From assembly GCA_900312665.1 (NCBI GenBank), contig ONZQ02000007.1, forward strand, positions 513,156 through 577,155: 64,000 nucleotides of DNA, written 5' to 3'. The notes beneath the pieces are model-generated. The model was not told where the DNA came from. It worked only from the letters and a program-made list of their open reading frames with translations, and made no database searches. This stretch comes from Cephalotrichum gorgonifer. Lineage: Eukaryota; Ascomycota; Sordariomycetes; Microascales; Microascaceae. This document shows, piece by piece, positions 43,869 to 53,313 of the stretch. Every line of letters begins with the position of its first letter. Within the stretch, counting starts at the first letter, position 1. The position numbers and the translations under genes were made by a program.

Positions 43869-44195
43869 TTACGAACGATAGAACATCTTGAACACCCGCT
43901 CCGCTTGCTTTGCACATTTAGACTGTGAGAAGCCCAAGGACACCTCCACGATGCCGACAACGAACCTCGGGTGCTCCCGCATAACTGGCTCTAACCGCTC
44001 CACGACTCTCTCATTTCCTATCTCTCTCGCGACTAGCTGACATACAACATCGCGCATCCCGACGTCCGAGTCGGACGTGCGGCGGTAAATCTCGTCAATA
44101 ATAGCGGGAAACGACTCGTCGCTTATCCAGGTATTGCCCCCTGGGGCCAGCAGATGGAACCGCGTCTCGGTGAGCTCCTTCGGCCCGGACACCAT
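43869..44195 (-). pseudogene. Fragment resembling the C-terminal half of a fungal BTB-domain protein
   Basis: A 108-aa frame begins MVSGPKELTETRFHLLAPGG and contains FPAIIDEIYRRTSDSDVGMRDVVCQLVA and HPRFVVGIVEVSL. This resembles the region after the BTB fold in the expanded fungal BTB/POZ family (F-x-AI-x2-IY-x-T-S-x-SD-x2-MRD-x-V). The BTB fold itself is absent: upstream on this strand lies the kinase-like remnant of the opposite strand. It therefore looks like a 5'-truncated remnant. Family assignment is from pattern memory. Confidence 0.45.
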
Positions 44196-44272
44196 ATACT
44201 TTTACCAAATACCAACTTGATCGAATAATGACATTAGGATAAGGCAATTTAATCTACTCTTGATTGCAACAG

Positions 44273-44950
44273 AAGCCTGTTAAAAAGGATGACATCCGTT
44301 TTGAAGATCTTTTAGATATCACCTTGGTGCCTGTAAAGGCTTACCGCCCTCCTCTCTGTCCTACGTTCACCATCGCCAACCCTACCAGCCACCACTATCT
44401 AAAAGAGCCGGATGCGACATCTTTTAATGTCGAAATCGAACCCTCGGAGTACATCCTCCAGAAAATCGTAGCCTGCGAGGTTCTGCACAAGCATCTACAC
44501 CCGAATATTGCCCGTTATCACGGCTGCCTTGCAACAGGTAGACTTGTGTCGGCTCTGGTTTTCGACAAGTATTCGGTAACTATGATGGATCTACTCAATG
44601 CTCGCCATCTGAATAAGGCAGTGTTTCTCAAAAGTAGACCAGTGTGACCCGAAACAGCGAGCTACCTTGAGGGCGTTAAGGCCGGAATCCACCATCTACA
44701 TTCTCTCAATCTCATCCACAATGGCTTGAACCCGGCAAATATCATGATTTCCGGGAACAGGACGCCTGTAATTATCGATTTCGACAGCTGCTTGCCGATT
44801 GGAGCTCCTCTCAGTAAAACGAAGAGAACTTATGGATGGTATAATCCAGACGTCCACATCTCTATCGGATCAAATGATTCTGATACTCTGGAGGAGCTCC
44901 GGATTTGGCTTACAGGATACTCCGAGGATGATTTCAAATTTCCGGTATGA
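44273..44950 (+). pseudogene. Protein kinase-like pseudogene with in-frame TGA
   Basis: A frame opening after a good acceptor (TTGCAACAG, 44264-44272) reads as a fungal kinase-like domain: EYILQKIVACEVLHKHLHPNIARYHGC, then LEGVKAGIHHLHSLNLIHNGLNPANIMI, IIDFDSC, and a C-lobe ending TYGWYNPD...DTLEELRIWLTG. A TGA at 44645-44647 interrupts it, and reading resumes in the same frame. CGA to TGA is a single transition. Catalytic motifs are degenerate: HRD is HNG, DFG is DFD and no APE is seen, so even without the TGA it would be a pseudokinase. No start codon or first exon is found. These kinase-like genes are multicopy in many Pezizomycotina. Confidence 0.65.
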
Positions 44951-45279
44951 CGACTGGGCCATTCGAGACCACCTGCGGCTACTTGTAGAAGGTGGTAACA
45001 GACAGAATGATGAAGGCAGGTGAGCACTGTCTCTCATACCTTTGTTTGCTGGGTATTGGAACATATAGAGGTTTTAATACGTATAGGTAGCTTCTTGTTC
45101 CTCCTCTTAAGATGAGTGTTTTTGCTAATCTATCTACTAGGCTGTTTTCAATGACGAGTTGTCCTACCATTTTCAGTACTTAAGAAGAAAAGAAAATCAA
45201 TAGAGATATTTTAGTTATCTGAAATGCCTAAGAACAATAGATAAGGACTATTAGCATACCAGTCCTTCAGACTGGCCTC

Positions 45280-46261
45280 TCACCACTCAATGAGCTGTCC
45301 ATCGAAATTGAGAAACTGCCCAGAATAGTTCTCCCGAGTCGCATTATCCACCTTAACAACAACAGTTAGCCACTGCTGACGACTACAACATAGCATCGAT
45401 AAAAAGATAGATCTCTGGGAAAATACTTACCAGCCCGATAATGCTCTTAATGTTAGTGTTGATATCCGAAAAGGGCGGATTCGTTAAGTCGAAAAATGCG
45501 GCACTCTTGCGTCCCATGTCGGTCTCAAAGAACCTATCCAAGACAAACATACCCAATTAGTTATCAGCAGGCTCATAGTAACGGCCTTCATCTGCCTAAT
45601 TCGCACAGGTACATACCCAGGAGAAACGGCAAAGGCGATAATCTTAGGACTCTCAACGTGGATGGTCTTGGTGAAGTGGTTCAACGCCGCCTTGGACCCG
45701 TTGTAAGGGAACCCGGGGAACATGGGGTACTTATGCAGATCGTGAAGCGATGCGAGGCCGGAGCTTATAGCTAACCACTTGGGCGTCTCGGCCCTGTCGA
45801 GGAGTGGCTTCAGCGCCAGGAAGAGCACAGCCGGGCCAACGGCATTGACCAGGTAGACCTCTGCAAGGCCCTTGGGGTCGATGGTCTCAATACGCCCTTG
45901 CTGGCCAGCGATGCCGGCGTTGGCGATGACGACATCGAGCTTGGTGATACCATGTGCCTCGAGCTCCTTGACAGCGTCCACGGCGTCAGTTGTTGAGGTG
46001 TACTCAACCTTGACCAGTACGACCTTGCTGCCCTTGGCCGCGGGCAGCGCTCGCAGCTCCTCAGCAGCAGCGCTCTTGACATCGCGGACTGTACCGATAA
46101 CAGTGTGGCTTGGCCGGGCGAGATACTGTTCGACGAAAGCCTTTCCAAGTCCTGCCAAAATTATGTCAGGGTGAAAAGCCCTGTATCTGAGGAATAACCC
46201 TAGTCATATAATACATACCTCGGCTGGCACCGGAGATGAGGACATTGGTGGTAGAAGCCAT
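45280..46261 (-). CDS. Short-chain dehydrogenase/reductase (norsolorinic acid ketoreductase-like)
   Basis: Four exons (46261-46219, 46151-45617, 45533-45431, 45351-45280) give 250 aa, with all phases consistent. The NAD(P)-binding motif is ISGASRGLGKAF near the N-terminus, then VIANAGIAGQ (NAG motif), the catalytic Ser in WLAISSGLASL, and the YxxxK pair in PYNGSKAALNHFTKT. IAFAVSPGFFETDMG follows, and the protein ends SGQFLNFDGQLIEW. This arrangement matches fungal SDRs annotated as ketoreductases of the Nor-1/AflD type. The substrate is unknown and no polyketide synthase is nearby, so a secondary-metabolism role is not implied by context. It is intact although it lies amid decayed genes. Confidence 0.9.
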
Positions 46262-46648
46262 GGCAGAAGTGATGTCGAGGATAAGAGATGGGGGATGTGT
46301 GTCGGTAGCAACTTCAAAGAATCTGGTAGCTTAGCGACTTATTCCTGAGTATCTAGTAGAGAGGCACGTTTATTCGCATGAAGGTGGTTGTGATTGTTTG
46401 ATATAGGAGAAGAAGATTCGCCAACAACACATGCTAACCTTATATACTTGTAGTATTTCCATGTTCGTCTTGCATTTGTCAATGTTTGTCGGGGCGATTT
46501 GTAAAGCCCACTGACAAATCTATCAGCCGGCTCCTTGATGTAAGACTACAGGCATCAATGGTCGGTAGGTCCCTTAAAATGTTTACTATCTCCGCTGTAA
46601 CTCTCTGGTAGTAGAAACTATGGTCGACGTTCCGAGAGATGCTATTCC

Positions 46649-46904
46649 ATATACGAGCCAGCCTATAGGCATCAGTTCTCCCTGAAAAAAAAATCACTTC
46701 TAGAACTCAGTAGCTATTGTCTCTACTTTTACCTCTTATTATTTGGTTTATATGCTGATCTCGCCCAGGTTAGTGAAGCACATGTCTAAAGCAAATAAAG
46801 CAGATCCCTGTTGATATTATCAGCTGGCATGCAAGTATCTGCAGGCAAAGTTGCCGCGTCATCTGGAAATGGGCCACTAAATATACGAACTGGCCTATAG
46901 ATAT
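46649..46904. repeat. Diverged direct repeat pair (46649-46672 and 46881-46904)
   Basis: The 24-nt copies, both with the core ATATACGA..GCCTATAG, agree at 19 positions. All five differences are transitions. Confidence 0.45.
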
Positions 46905-47109
46905 GCCTTCTTTTTAACTAACTTTACATCAAGGCATCTCTTGGATTCTTCTTGCTCCTTTATTATTACTCCACCCTCTAGATCTTGTCATTCACTGCCA
47001 CGAAAATTGGGGGCAGTTGATCAGACTCCATGCAGCCTATATTAAATTAGATTAGCAAACTCAGATACTGCTGACAGTTTCGGGCTGGCATGGAAGTATG
47101 TGCAGACAA
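46823..47109. repeat. Diverged direct repeat pair (46823-46848 and 47084-47109)
   Basis: The 26-nt copies, both starting GCTGGCATG, agree at 23 of 26 positions. Spacing (261 bp) is close to that of the other pair (232 bp), suggesting one old tandem duplication. Confidence 0.5.
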
Positions 47110-47481
47110 TCTGAGTCCATCATTAACGAGGCTGATCAAGACCGAGGGTGTGGAAAATGTTCAAAGGAATTTACTCACAAACGTTTCTCCTCATACTCTT
47201 TCCTTCCTTACATATGCAGGCCTTCTCTTGCCACCCTCAGCGACAAATTGCCCACGGTGAAGAGTCGGCCTGGGTACCCGCAAGGACACCCCGGCCGACA
47301 GAAAAACAGTACCCACAAGGGCCTCAGATCCTTCGCACAGTCACACAATCCAACTAACAGCCACACAACCTGCATGCAGCCGCCCGAGGCCAAATGCTCG
47401 CCGACAAGGTGACCTCGGATTGTCCGACTGCGTCCTGGCTCCTCGCCGCGGCTCAGTAGTGCCGAGTGTTACTATACTGCC

Positions 47482-48006
47482 ATGGGTAGGCTCGAAGGCG
47501 GATCTGTGGAGGATTCGTCTGCTGACTCAGACGACCAAGAAGTGGCTGTCGATGATCTCGCTCGCTGGGTCAAGATGGAGTGCGTCGAAGAAAGAGATGG
47601 GCCAAACGAGCCTTCGCCGAAAGCTCAAGAGGCATCTAATGCCATCACGATACAATCGGATGACAGTGAAGACGACCATGAGGACGACGATACTCAACTT
47701 GACGATGACGACAGCACTCCCCGCCTCGAAATAGTAGACAGAGGGGTGGAAACGTCCGACACGGAATCCGACACTCCTGTGCAACTCCCGGGCCCTCCAA
47801 AGCGTAAATATCCGTCAAGGTCTTACAACCGCCGGGCTGGAGCTGTCTGCCGAGTCAGCGACCAAGCACGGGAAGAGAGATGCCCGACTACGCCTCTCCA
47901 GCATACGCGATATCAAGACTTCGATAGTAGCGATGATGAAGCAGCACAGGCATCTGGCGAAGAAGATGACCAGGATGATACGGATTATGACCCTTCACAA
48001 AGCTGA
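47482..48006 (+). CDS. Acidic hypothetical protein
   Basis: An ATG at 47482 (context CTGCCATGG) opens a 174-codon frame rich in Asp, Glu and Ser (DDSEDDHEDDDTQLDDDDS, SSDDEAAQASGEEDDQDDTDYD), with a basic patch KRKYPSRSYNRRAG in the middle. I recognise no domain. The composition suggests a nuclear, disordered protein. Immediately after, the +1 frame (from 47933) stays open to 48349 with a basic, Pro/Arg-rich sequence, so the true gene may be longer by frameshift or intron. Confidence 0.45.
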   Translation: MGRLEGGSVEDSSADSDDQEVAVDDLARWVKMECVEERDGPNEPSPKAQEASNAITIQSDDSEDDHEDDDTQLDDDDSTPRLEIVDRGVETSDTESDTPVQLPGPPKRKYPSRSYNRRAGAVCRVSDQAREERCPTTPLQHTRYQDFDSSDDEAAQASGEEDDQDDTDYDPSQS

Positions 48007-48277
48007 GGCACCGCAGCCACTGCGTAAGCGCTGCAAACTATCGACGCCTTCTCATCGCCGCCCTACCCTCAAGGCTAAACACCACCGATCACCGGATTCG
48101 TCTCGGGTACGACATATCTGTGAGAGTCTCACCTCCTACGACCCACAGGCTGTGGGCGGCTCACCATTGTATCACACTGGCTCTCCGATGCAATTGCACA
48201 CCGTGGTGCGAAGGGTCGCACATGATATAGCAGCTAGAGCCACCTGCTGCCAACAAGATACTAGACTAGCTAGACCA

Positions 48278-49817
48278 TCAATCCCCATCCCAAAGCGGAA
48301 AGCTCGGCATCTTCCTTATGTCCCCCCCCGAGTCAGGCCAAATATCTAATAGAAAGGAGAAGGCCCCTGGGGTAGACTCAACCCGCTCCTCGGCTCCTTC
48401 CCAATACCTAGCCCTCAGTTCTACCGGCTTGAACTCTCTTTCCCAGCCCGCCCTCGGATCCCGCACCCCTATCCATACCCTCGACAGGCATGCTGCAGGA
48501 AAATAGAGATTATCGATCAAATGATCGCCCAGGGGGTTCTTAATCTCCGCAGGGTAGAGCCTGATAAGCTGCGGCAACCTGTGCGCGCATATAGCGTTGA
48601 ATATTACCGTTACGAGGTCCGCGTCTACGGTCACATTGATGGCTCCATCGTGCATGTCACGCACTTGCCAGTAGGGACCATCCGCGTTCTGCCGCACGCC
48701 GTCCTCGCTCTCCTGAACGCCGGAGCAGTCGAGGCGCAGGCTAAGCCGGTCGAGCCGCCGCAGCCCGGAGAGCGCGCGGTAGGTGCGCGCTTCCTCCTCG
48801 TCGCCCTTCCTCCGCGGTACGAGCAGCTTGAGTTCCGTGATGCCCGGGCACGCGCGGACCAGCGCCTCGACGCGGCCGCGGCTGAGGACGAATGGACGCA
48901 CCACCGGCGACGGGACTCGTGTAGGGACCAGCCTGAGCTTTCCTAGCGATTCGCCGTGGGAACAGAGGACGCTGTCGAACGTGTCTTCGCCGAATATCCC
49001 GGTGAGCTCGAGGGAGTCGAGTGGACGCAGTGACCTAAGTAGCCGAGCTAGGCTCGAGTCCACGTCCACCTGGTCGTCAACTAAATAGTCCCCCGTCCAC
49101 AGGGAGAGGCAGCGGAGGGATCCAAGACGGTCGGTTTTGGAGATGTTGAAGAGGTAGTCTAGCACCGACGCCTCTATTCCCTCAGTGCGCAGGTGGAGAG
49201 AGCGGAGCACGTTAAAGTCGGTATACCGGCCCCACTTTGACATGTACTCCGCGTTCAATAGCATAGCCCCCCCCAGACCAATTGCCTCGATTGCGCCCCT
49301 TCGCACTGGGCCTGCGTCGTGCGGATGTCCTGGGCCGGCGTCGGAAGCATGCTTGGAGAAGAACCCGAGCCCGGGCTGCTTGGGCACTAGCATTAGCGCG
49401 GGGTCACTATTCTCCTCCGTATTCCAGGGCGAATGAGCCCAGTCAATCGAGATGGACTTCAGATTGGGCGCTAGCCCCTGTATCATCTCCCACACCGCAT
49501 CTTCATTAAAGCATGATGTTTCAACTCGGCTTGGACGTCGGGGATGAGATAAGGGCTATAAAGAGGGCACGGTAAGAGTTCACGTCTCTTGCGTTACGTT
49601 TATTCTTTTCGTTTATTTCGGACGGGAGGTTTCGGGATAAGGTCCAAACAGCATGAGGGTCTTGGTCTCTTATTACCGCAGTCCATGTCAGCTTGGCCTT
49701 ACCTTTCCCATCCTCGTTTCGGTTGTCATCTTTTCTACTTGAGCAACTGGGTTTACATTTAGACGGACGGGGTCGAGTGGTTTCGCCCTTTTCTTCTTCG
49801 TTTCCACAAGATGCCAT
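48278..49817 (-). CDS. F-box/LRR-like hypothetical protein
   Basis: The main frame (49500-48278) is strongly coding and encodes a leucine-rich-repeat-like protein: GLAPNLKSISIDW, VLRSLHLRTEGIE, LGSLRCLSLWTGD, LDSLELTGI, ITELKLLV, LRRLDRLSLRLDC. This spacing is typical of the expanded fungal F-box/LRR families. A first exon 49817-49571 (ATG at 49817, weak donor GTGCCC, intron 49570-49501) fits in phase and gives 489 aa in total. No clear F-box is visible in it, so the 5' end is uncertain. Such proteins usually recruit substrates to SCF ubiquitin ligases; without an F-box this is only a suggestion. Confidence 0.6.
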
Positions 49818-50384
49818 CAATCGCCACCTCGATCAGTTACGTTTTCTTTTCATCTTTTTACTTTGACATTCAGTCCAAGCACATAGTTCAATAAAGGTCA
49901 TTTCACTACCCCTATCCCGCTCCTAAGCCTATTCATAGATCTCACCTACATCAAGCCCACAGGTCAAGATATTGCCAAAACCGAGACCCGCTCGGTGAGG
50001 CCTCACGTATATCAAGACTATGGGGACCTCAATACAATCTGTTAAGCCGAATGGAGATGATCAATTTGCGCTCGCTAACCCTACAGACTAGGACTGTCCT
50101 CGAATGACGGGTTGCCCCCCCAAAATTTTGTGTAAACCCTTCTCTCCCTCTTTTTCTGGCCCAGGCACGCCGTCTCCACATTCCGCCCCCCTTTTCATAG
50201 ATATCTCCTTAATGATGCATTGACACCATCTCCGAAACAAACAAACAAAACCAGGACAGTACGGTAAAGACAGAAGAGTGAGGGGCGAGGATGAGAGAGA
50301 GAGAAAGAGAGGGAGGGAGAGAGGAAAGAGAGACGATGGAGACGAAAAACGAGAGAGAAACGGGCCGTTCATAGGCACAGGAGC
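49818..50384. other. Intergenic region with purine-rich tract
   Basis: It lies between the F-box/LRR-like start (-) and the eIF5 stop (-). GA-rich simple sequence at 50291-50335 would be a CU-rich 3' UTR in the eIF5 transcript. No gene was seen. Confidence 0.55.
50291..50335. repeat. GA-rich simple-sequence tract
   Basis: An imperfect (GA)n/(GGGA)n purine tract lies just beyond the eIF5 stop codon. Confidence 0.85.
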
Positions 50385-51680
50385 TTACTCGTCGTCATCA
50401 TCATCGTCGTCCTCCTCCGACTCGGCCTCGGCGAGCCAGGTGAGGAAGGGTTCGGCGGCCTTGCGGACCTTCTTCGAGGTGCTGAGGTCGACGTATTTCT
50501 TGCTCGCCTTGGTGCCCCACTTGGTCACGACATCCTCGGTGATGAGGTCGAAGTGGTAGTAGAGCTGGAGGATCTTGACAAGCTGCGAGTAGAGCTCGGG
50601 GTTCTTCTCGCCGTTCAGGCCGATGAAGCGCTCGGTGCCGCCGAGGAGGGCCTTCTCGTGGCGCTCCGAGGTGACGATCTTCTTGAGCATGGACGCGCGC
50701 TTCGGGATCTGGGCGCAGATCTTTTCGGGGTCGAAGATGGTCTGGACCAGGACGAGGACGGTGCGGTGCTTGCCCTCGATGCCGAACTCCTTGGCCTTGA
50801 GGTAGATCTCGACCGAGTCCACGGCGTCGGAGCTGCCCTTCTCGGCGATCTGGTCCTGGATCCAGGTGCCCAGCTGGTCGTAGACGCTGTTCCCGCCGCC
50901 CTCGCCCTCCTCGTCCTCGTCGTCGGCAATGGTGAGCTTCGCCTTGAACTCGCCCGGGAGCTGGGACTGGCGAGCCTTGACGGCGGCCTCGCTCATGTCG
51001 ACGGCCCACTCATCGTCCTTGTCGTCCTTGTCATCAGCCTCCACGGCGGCGGCCTCGTAGGCGTCGGCCTTCATCTTCTCGAACTCGTCGTCGCTGCCCG
51101 CGTCGGCGACCTCGTCACTCTTCTTGCCGGATGCGTCGGAGACGTCCTCGCCACCACTGGCGTTGCCATTGCCGTTGGCGTTACCGTTGGCCTTGGCGCG
51201 CCGGGCGGCCTTGCGTTCGGCCTTGTCCTTCTTGCCCTTCTTAGGCTGGTTCTTCAGGATGAAACCGCTGAGCTTCAGGCGGAGATCAACGTCGGTCCGC
51301 TGACCGCAAGCCTTGCAGTCGAGCACGATTCGCTCGTCCTTGATATGGACGTCGGTCTCGGGATTCTTGCACTTCTTGCAGAGAACGAACTTGTTGATGA
51401 AACCGTCGAGGTAATCCTGCAGCTTGGCGGCATCGTGGGCGCCGTTGATGATCCATCGGTCATCGCGGGGGTCAATGTTGGTCTGGGCACCAAGCTCGAA
51501 GCCGAAGTACTTGATGACGTAGGAGCCGGGGCGGGAGAGCGACTGGGCAACGCTAGCAAGGTTGATGATGACGGTCTTGATACCGTTTCCCTTGCCCTCG
51601 ATCTTGGTCTGGATCTTCTCCATCTTGTAACGATAGAAGGCGTCGCTGACATCGCGACGGACGTTGATAAGAGCCACCAT
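50385..51680 (-). CDS. TIF5: Translation initiation factor eIF5
   Basis: A single exon encodes 431 aa. The N-terminal domain (INVRRDVSDAFYRYKMEKIQTKIEGKGNGIKTVIINL) carries the GTPase-activating region with its conserved N-terminal arginine. A C2-C2 zinc finger (CKKCKNPET ... CKACGQRT) follows, as in eIF2-beta/eIF5. A charged linker (KGKKDKAERKAARRAK, then acidic) leads to the C-terminal W2/HEAT domain, which ends in aromatic-acidic boxes: FLTWLAEAESEEDDDDDDDE. eIF5 stimulates GTP hydrolysis by eIF2 in the 43S/48S complex and binds eIF1, eIF3 and eIF2-beta. ATG at 51680 has a good context (GCCACCATGGTGG on the coding strand is close to optimal). Complete and ordinary. Confidence 0.96.
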   Translation of the reverse strand: MVALINVRRDVSDAFYRYKMEKIQTKIEGKGNGIKTVIINLASVAQSLSRPGSYVIKYFGFELGAQTNIDPRDDRWIINGAHDAAKLQDYLDGFINKFVLCKKCKNPETDVHIKDERIVLDCKACGQRTDVDLRLKLSGFILKNQPKKGKKDKAERKAARRAKANGNANGNGNASGGEDVSDASGKKSDEVADAGSDDEFEKMKADAYEAAAVEADDKDDKDDEWAVDMSEAAVKARQSQLPGEFKAKLTIADDEDEEGEGGGNSVYDQLGTWIQDQIAEKGSSDAVDSVEIYLKAKEFGIEGKHRTVLVLVQTIFDPEKICAQIPKRASMLKKIVTSERHEKALLGGTERFIGLNGEKNPELYSQLVKILQLYYHFDLITEDVVTKWGTKASKKYVDLSTSKKVRKAAEPFLTWLAEAESEEDDDDDDDE

Positions 51681-53313
51681 GATTGCGGTATTGGGCTTGG
51701 TATGTCTCTGTGGTTGACCGAATGAGAAGTATTGTTCTGTTCCGTTTTCGGATGCAAGCGGTTCAAGGACGAGAGTCGAGGCAAGTTTCGTTGGGCGGTG
51801 GGGACGAAGAAGTGAGGTCAAGACTCGTCAGGAGCTGTGATGGTCATAGGGGTAACTGAGGAGAGAAACGTTTGCTGGTAGGCAGGCATGAACTCTGTCG
51901 ACCGTCAGGTTAGGTTAGGACTACTGGGCCGGTTGGATATGCGAAAAGGTCGCGGCTTCGAAGGTGACTTGTGTCGAAAGACAGTGAATGCTTCGTGCTG
52001 ATACATAAACTGCGCGTGCCTCTGCGTCGGAACTGTGGCGGTTGGCGGGGTGCGATGGGGGCGTATTGCTCGACGGGTATAGTCGAAAGCGCTGTTTTGT
52101 TCTTTTATCACCAGTTGTGGGCTGTTCGCAACGAGTAGGCGTGGGGTTTGATGATGGGTTTGATGGTGACGATTCCTCGTTTCCTTTTTGCCTCTTTTGG
52201 GGACAAGCGGGGGGGCACAGGCAATATCTGGCACGGTTTGAGAGGTTCGTAGTGTGGCTCGCCTGATTTAGCGGGTGTCAGTTTTGATGAAAAGTTGTCG
52301 CGTAGTTGATGAACTGGCTCACGAGAAGTCGGCTGGCAAAAATGAAGAACTGCGCAAAGAGTTTTTGCGTTGGTTGGAAGATGGAAGAGGAGTAAAGCGA
52401 AGAGTGTGGAGAGAGTTTGTTGTGGAAAAATAAGTAAGGTTGCGTGCGGCGGGTTAGACTGGTCTGGACCGGGTGAGGAGAGGCGAATTCGAATTTTTAT
52501 TGAGAACCGCCCCTTCCCCGCCAGCGAGCCAGGCATCGGGTCGCTAAAACGATAGGTAGAGTGACCTCCGCCCCAAGTTATGCAAGGCTGTGGGGCGGGT
52601 GACCTGGAGTGGTTCCTGGCTGGAGCGGTTGGTGGCGCTGGCTTAGCTTGGTACGTGCGGAGAATGTACGAGAAACCCGTGCTGTTAACAGATAAAGGCC
52701 TGACATGTGCAAACGCTAAGAAACTTTGGCCTAATCGGCAGCCCTGACCTGACGAACCGAACCCTGAACCCCCCGCAGACAGAGGTTCCGCCTGCCCCGC
52801 GAGGTATTATTTGTCGGCACCTTTCCTGCCGGGCCGCCTGTCATCATGACAAAAAAGTATTACGACGTAAATACAGTATTGCTGCATGCTGCCCGGTGTA
52901 CCCGTACGAGTATTCGGGTCGGGCCTGACATTCTCTCTCTCCCTCTCTACCCATAGCTCAACCCTGTCAGTCACCCGCAAACCTGCCGCGGGCGCATCGT
53001 CGCATTGCCGTTTGAGGGTCATCGTGTAACTTGCCTCCGCGTGGCAAAATGCCAGGGCAGCCTCGTCCTACTTGTTCGAATACGGGAGTCTGCTGTTATG
53101 CCACATCATACAAACATGGTGGACTACTTGTAATTGCCACGTGCGGCCCAATGTCCAATCACACAGCTGGTCGACCTTTCTTGGGCTTTGAAATAGTCCA
53201 AGTATTATCCTACCTAGCATTTCCAATCTGATGTCCCCCCACCTTCTTTTTTCCCAGGCGGTGTTTGTGTCATCCAACGTCAATGCCGTCCCCAGGTCCG
53301 ATGTGTGACAGCG
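51681..53313. other. Intergenic region, no gene seen
   Basis: It contains the eIF5 promoter/leader and the 3' flank of the P450. Only short unsupported frames occur. A search by eye for tRNA T-arm sequences around 53075 and 53331 gave no fold. Confidence 0.55.

Larger units (their letters stand above)
46262..47481. other. AT-rich zone with decayed short repeats, no intact gene
   Basis: Base composition is more A/T-rich than the flanks from about 46300 to 47100. Short frames (for example minus 46479-46697) do not match a family I know. Two diverged direct repeat pairs are noted separately. Confidence 0.55.

Noticed and set aside
47098..47412. 104-aa plus-strand frame upstream of the acidic ORF
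   Set aside because: Starts inside a decayed repeat and shows no recognisable protein features.
50553..51725. 390-aa plus-strand frame opposite eIF5
   Set aside because: It is a shadow of the GC-biased eIF5 gene: Val/Leu/Asp-rich composition with no domain, fully antisense to a certain gene.
53068..53095. GTTCGAATAC resembling a tRNA T-loop
   Set aside because: No five-base T-stem, no A-box at the right distance and no acceptor pairing on either strand.
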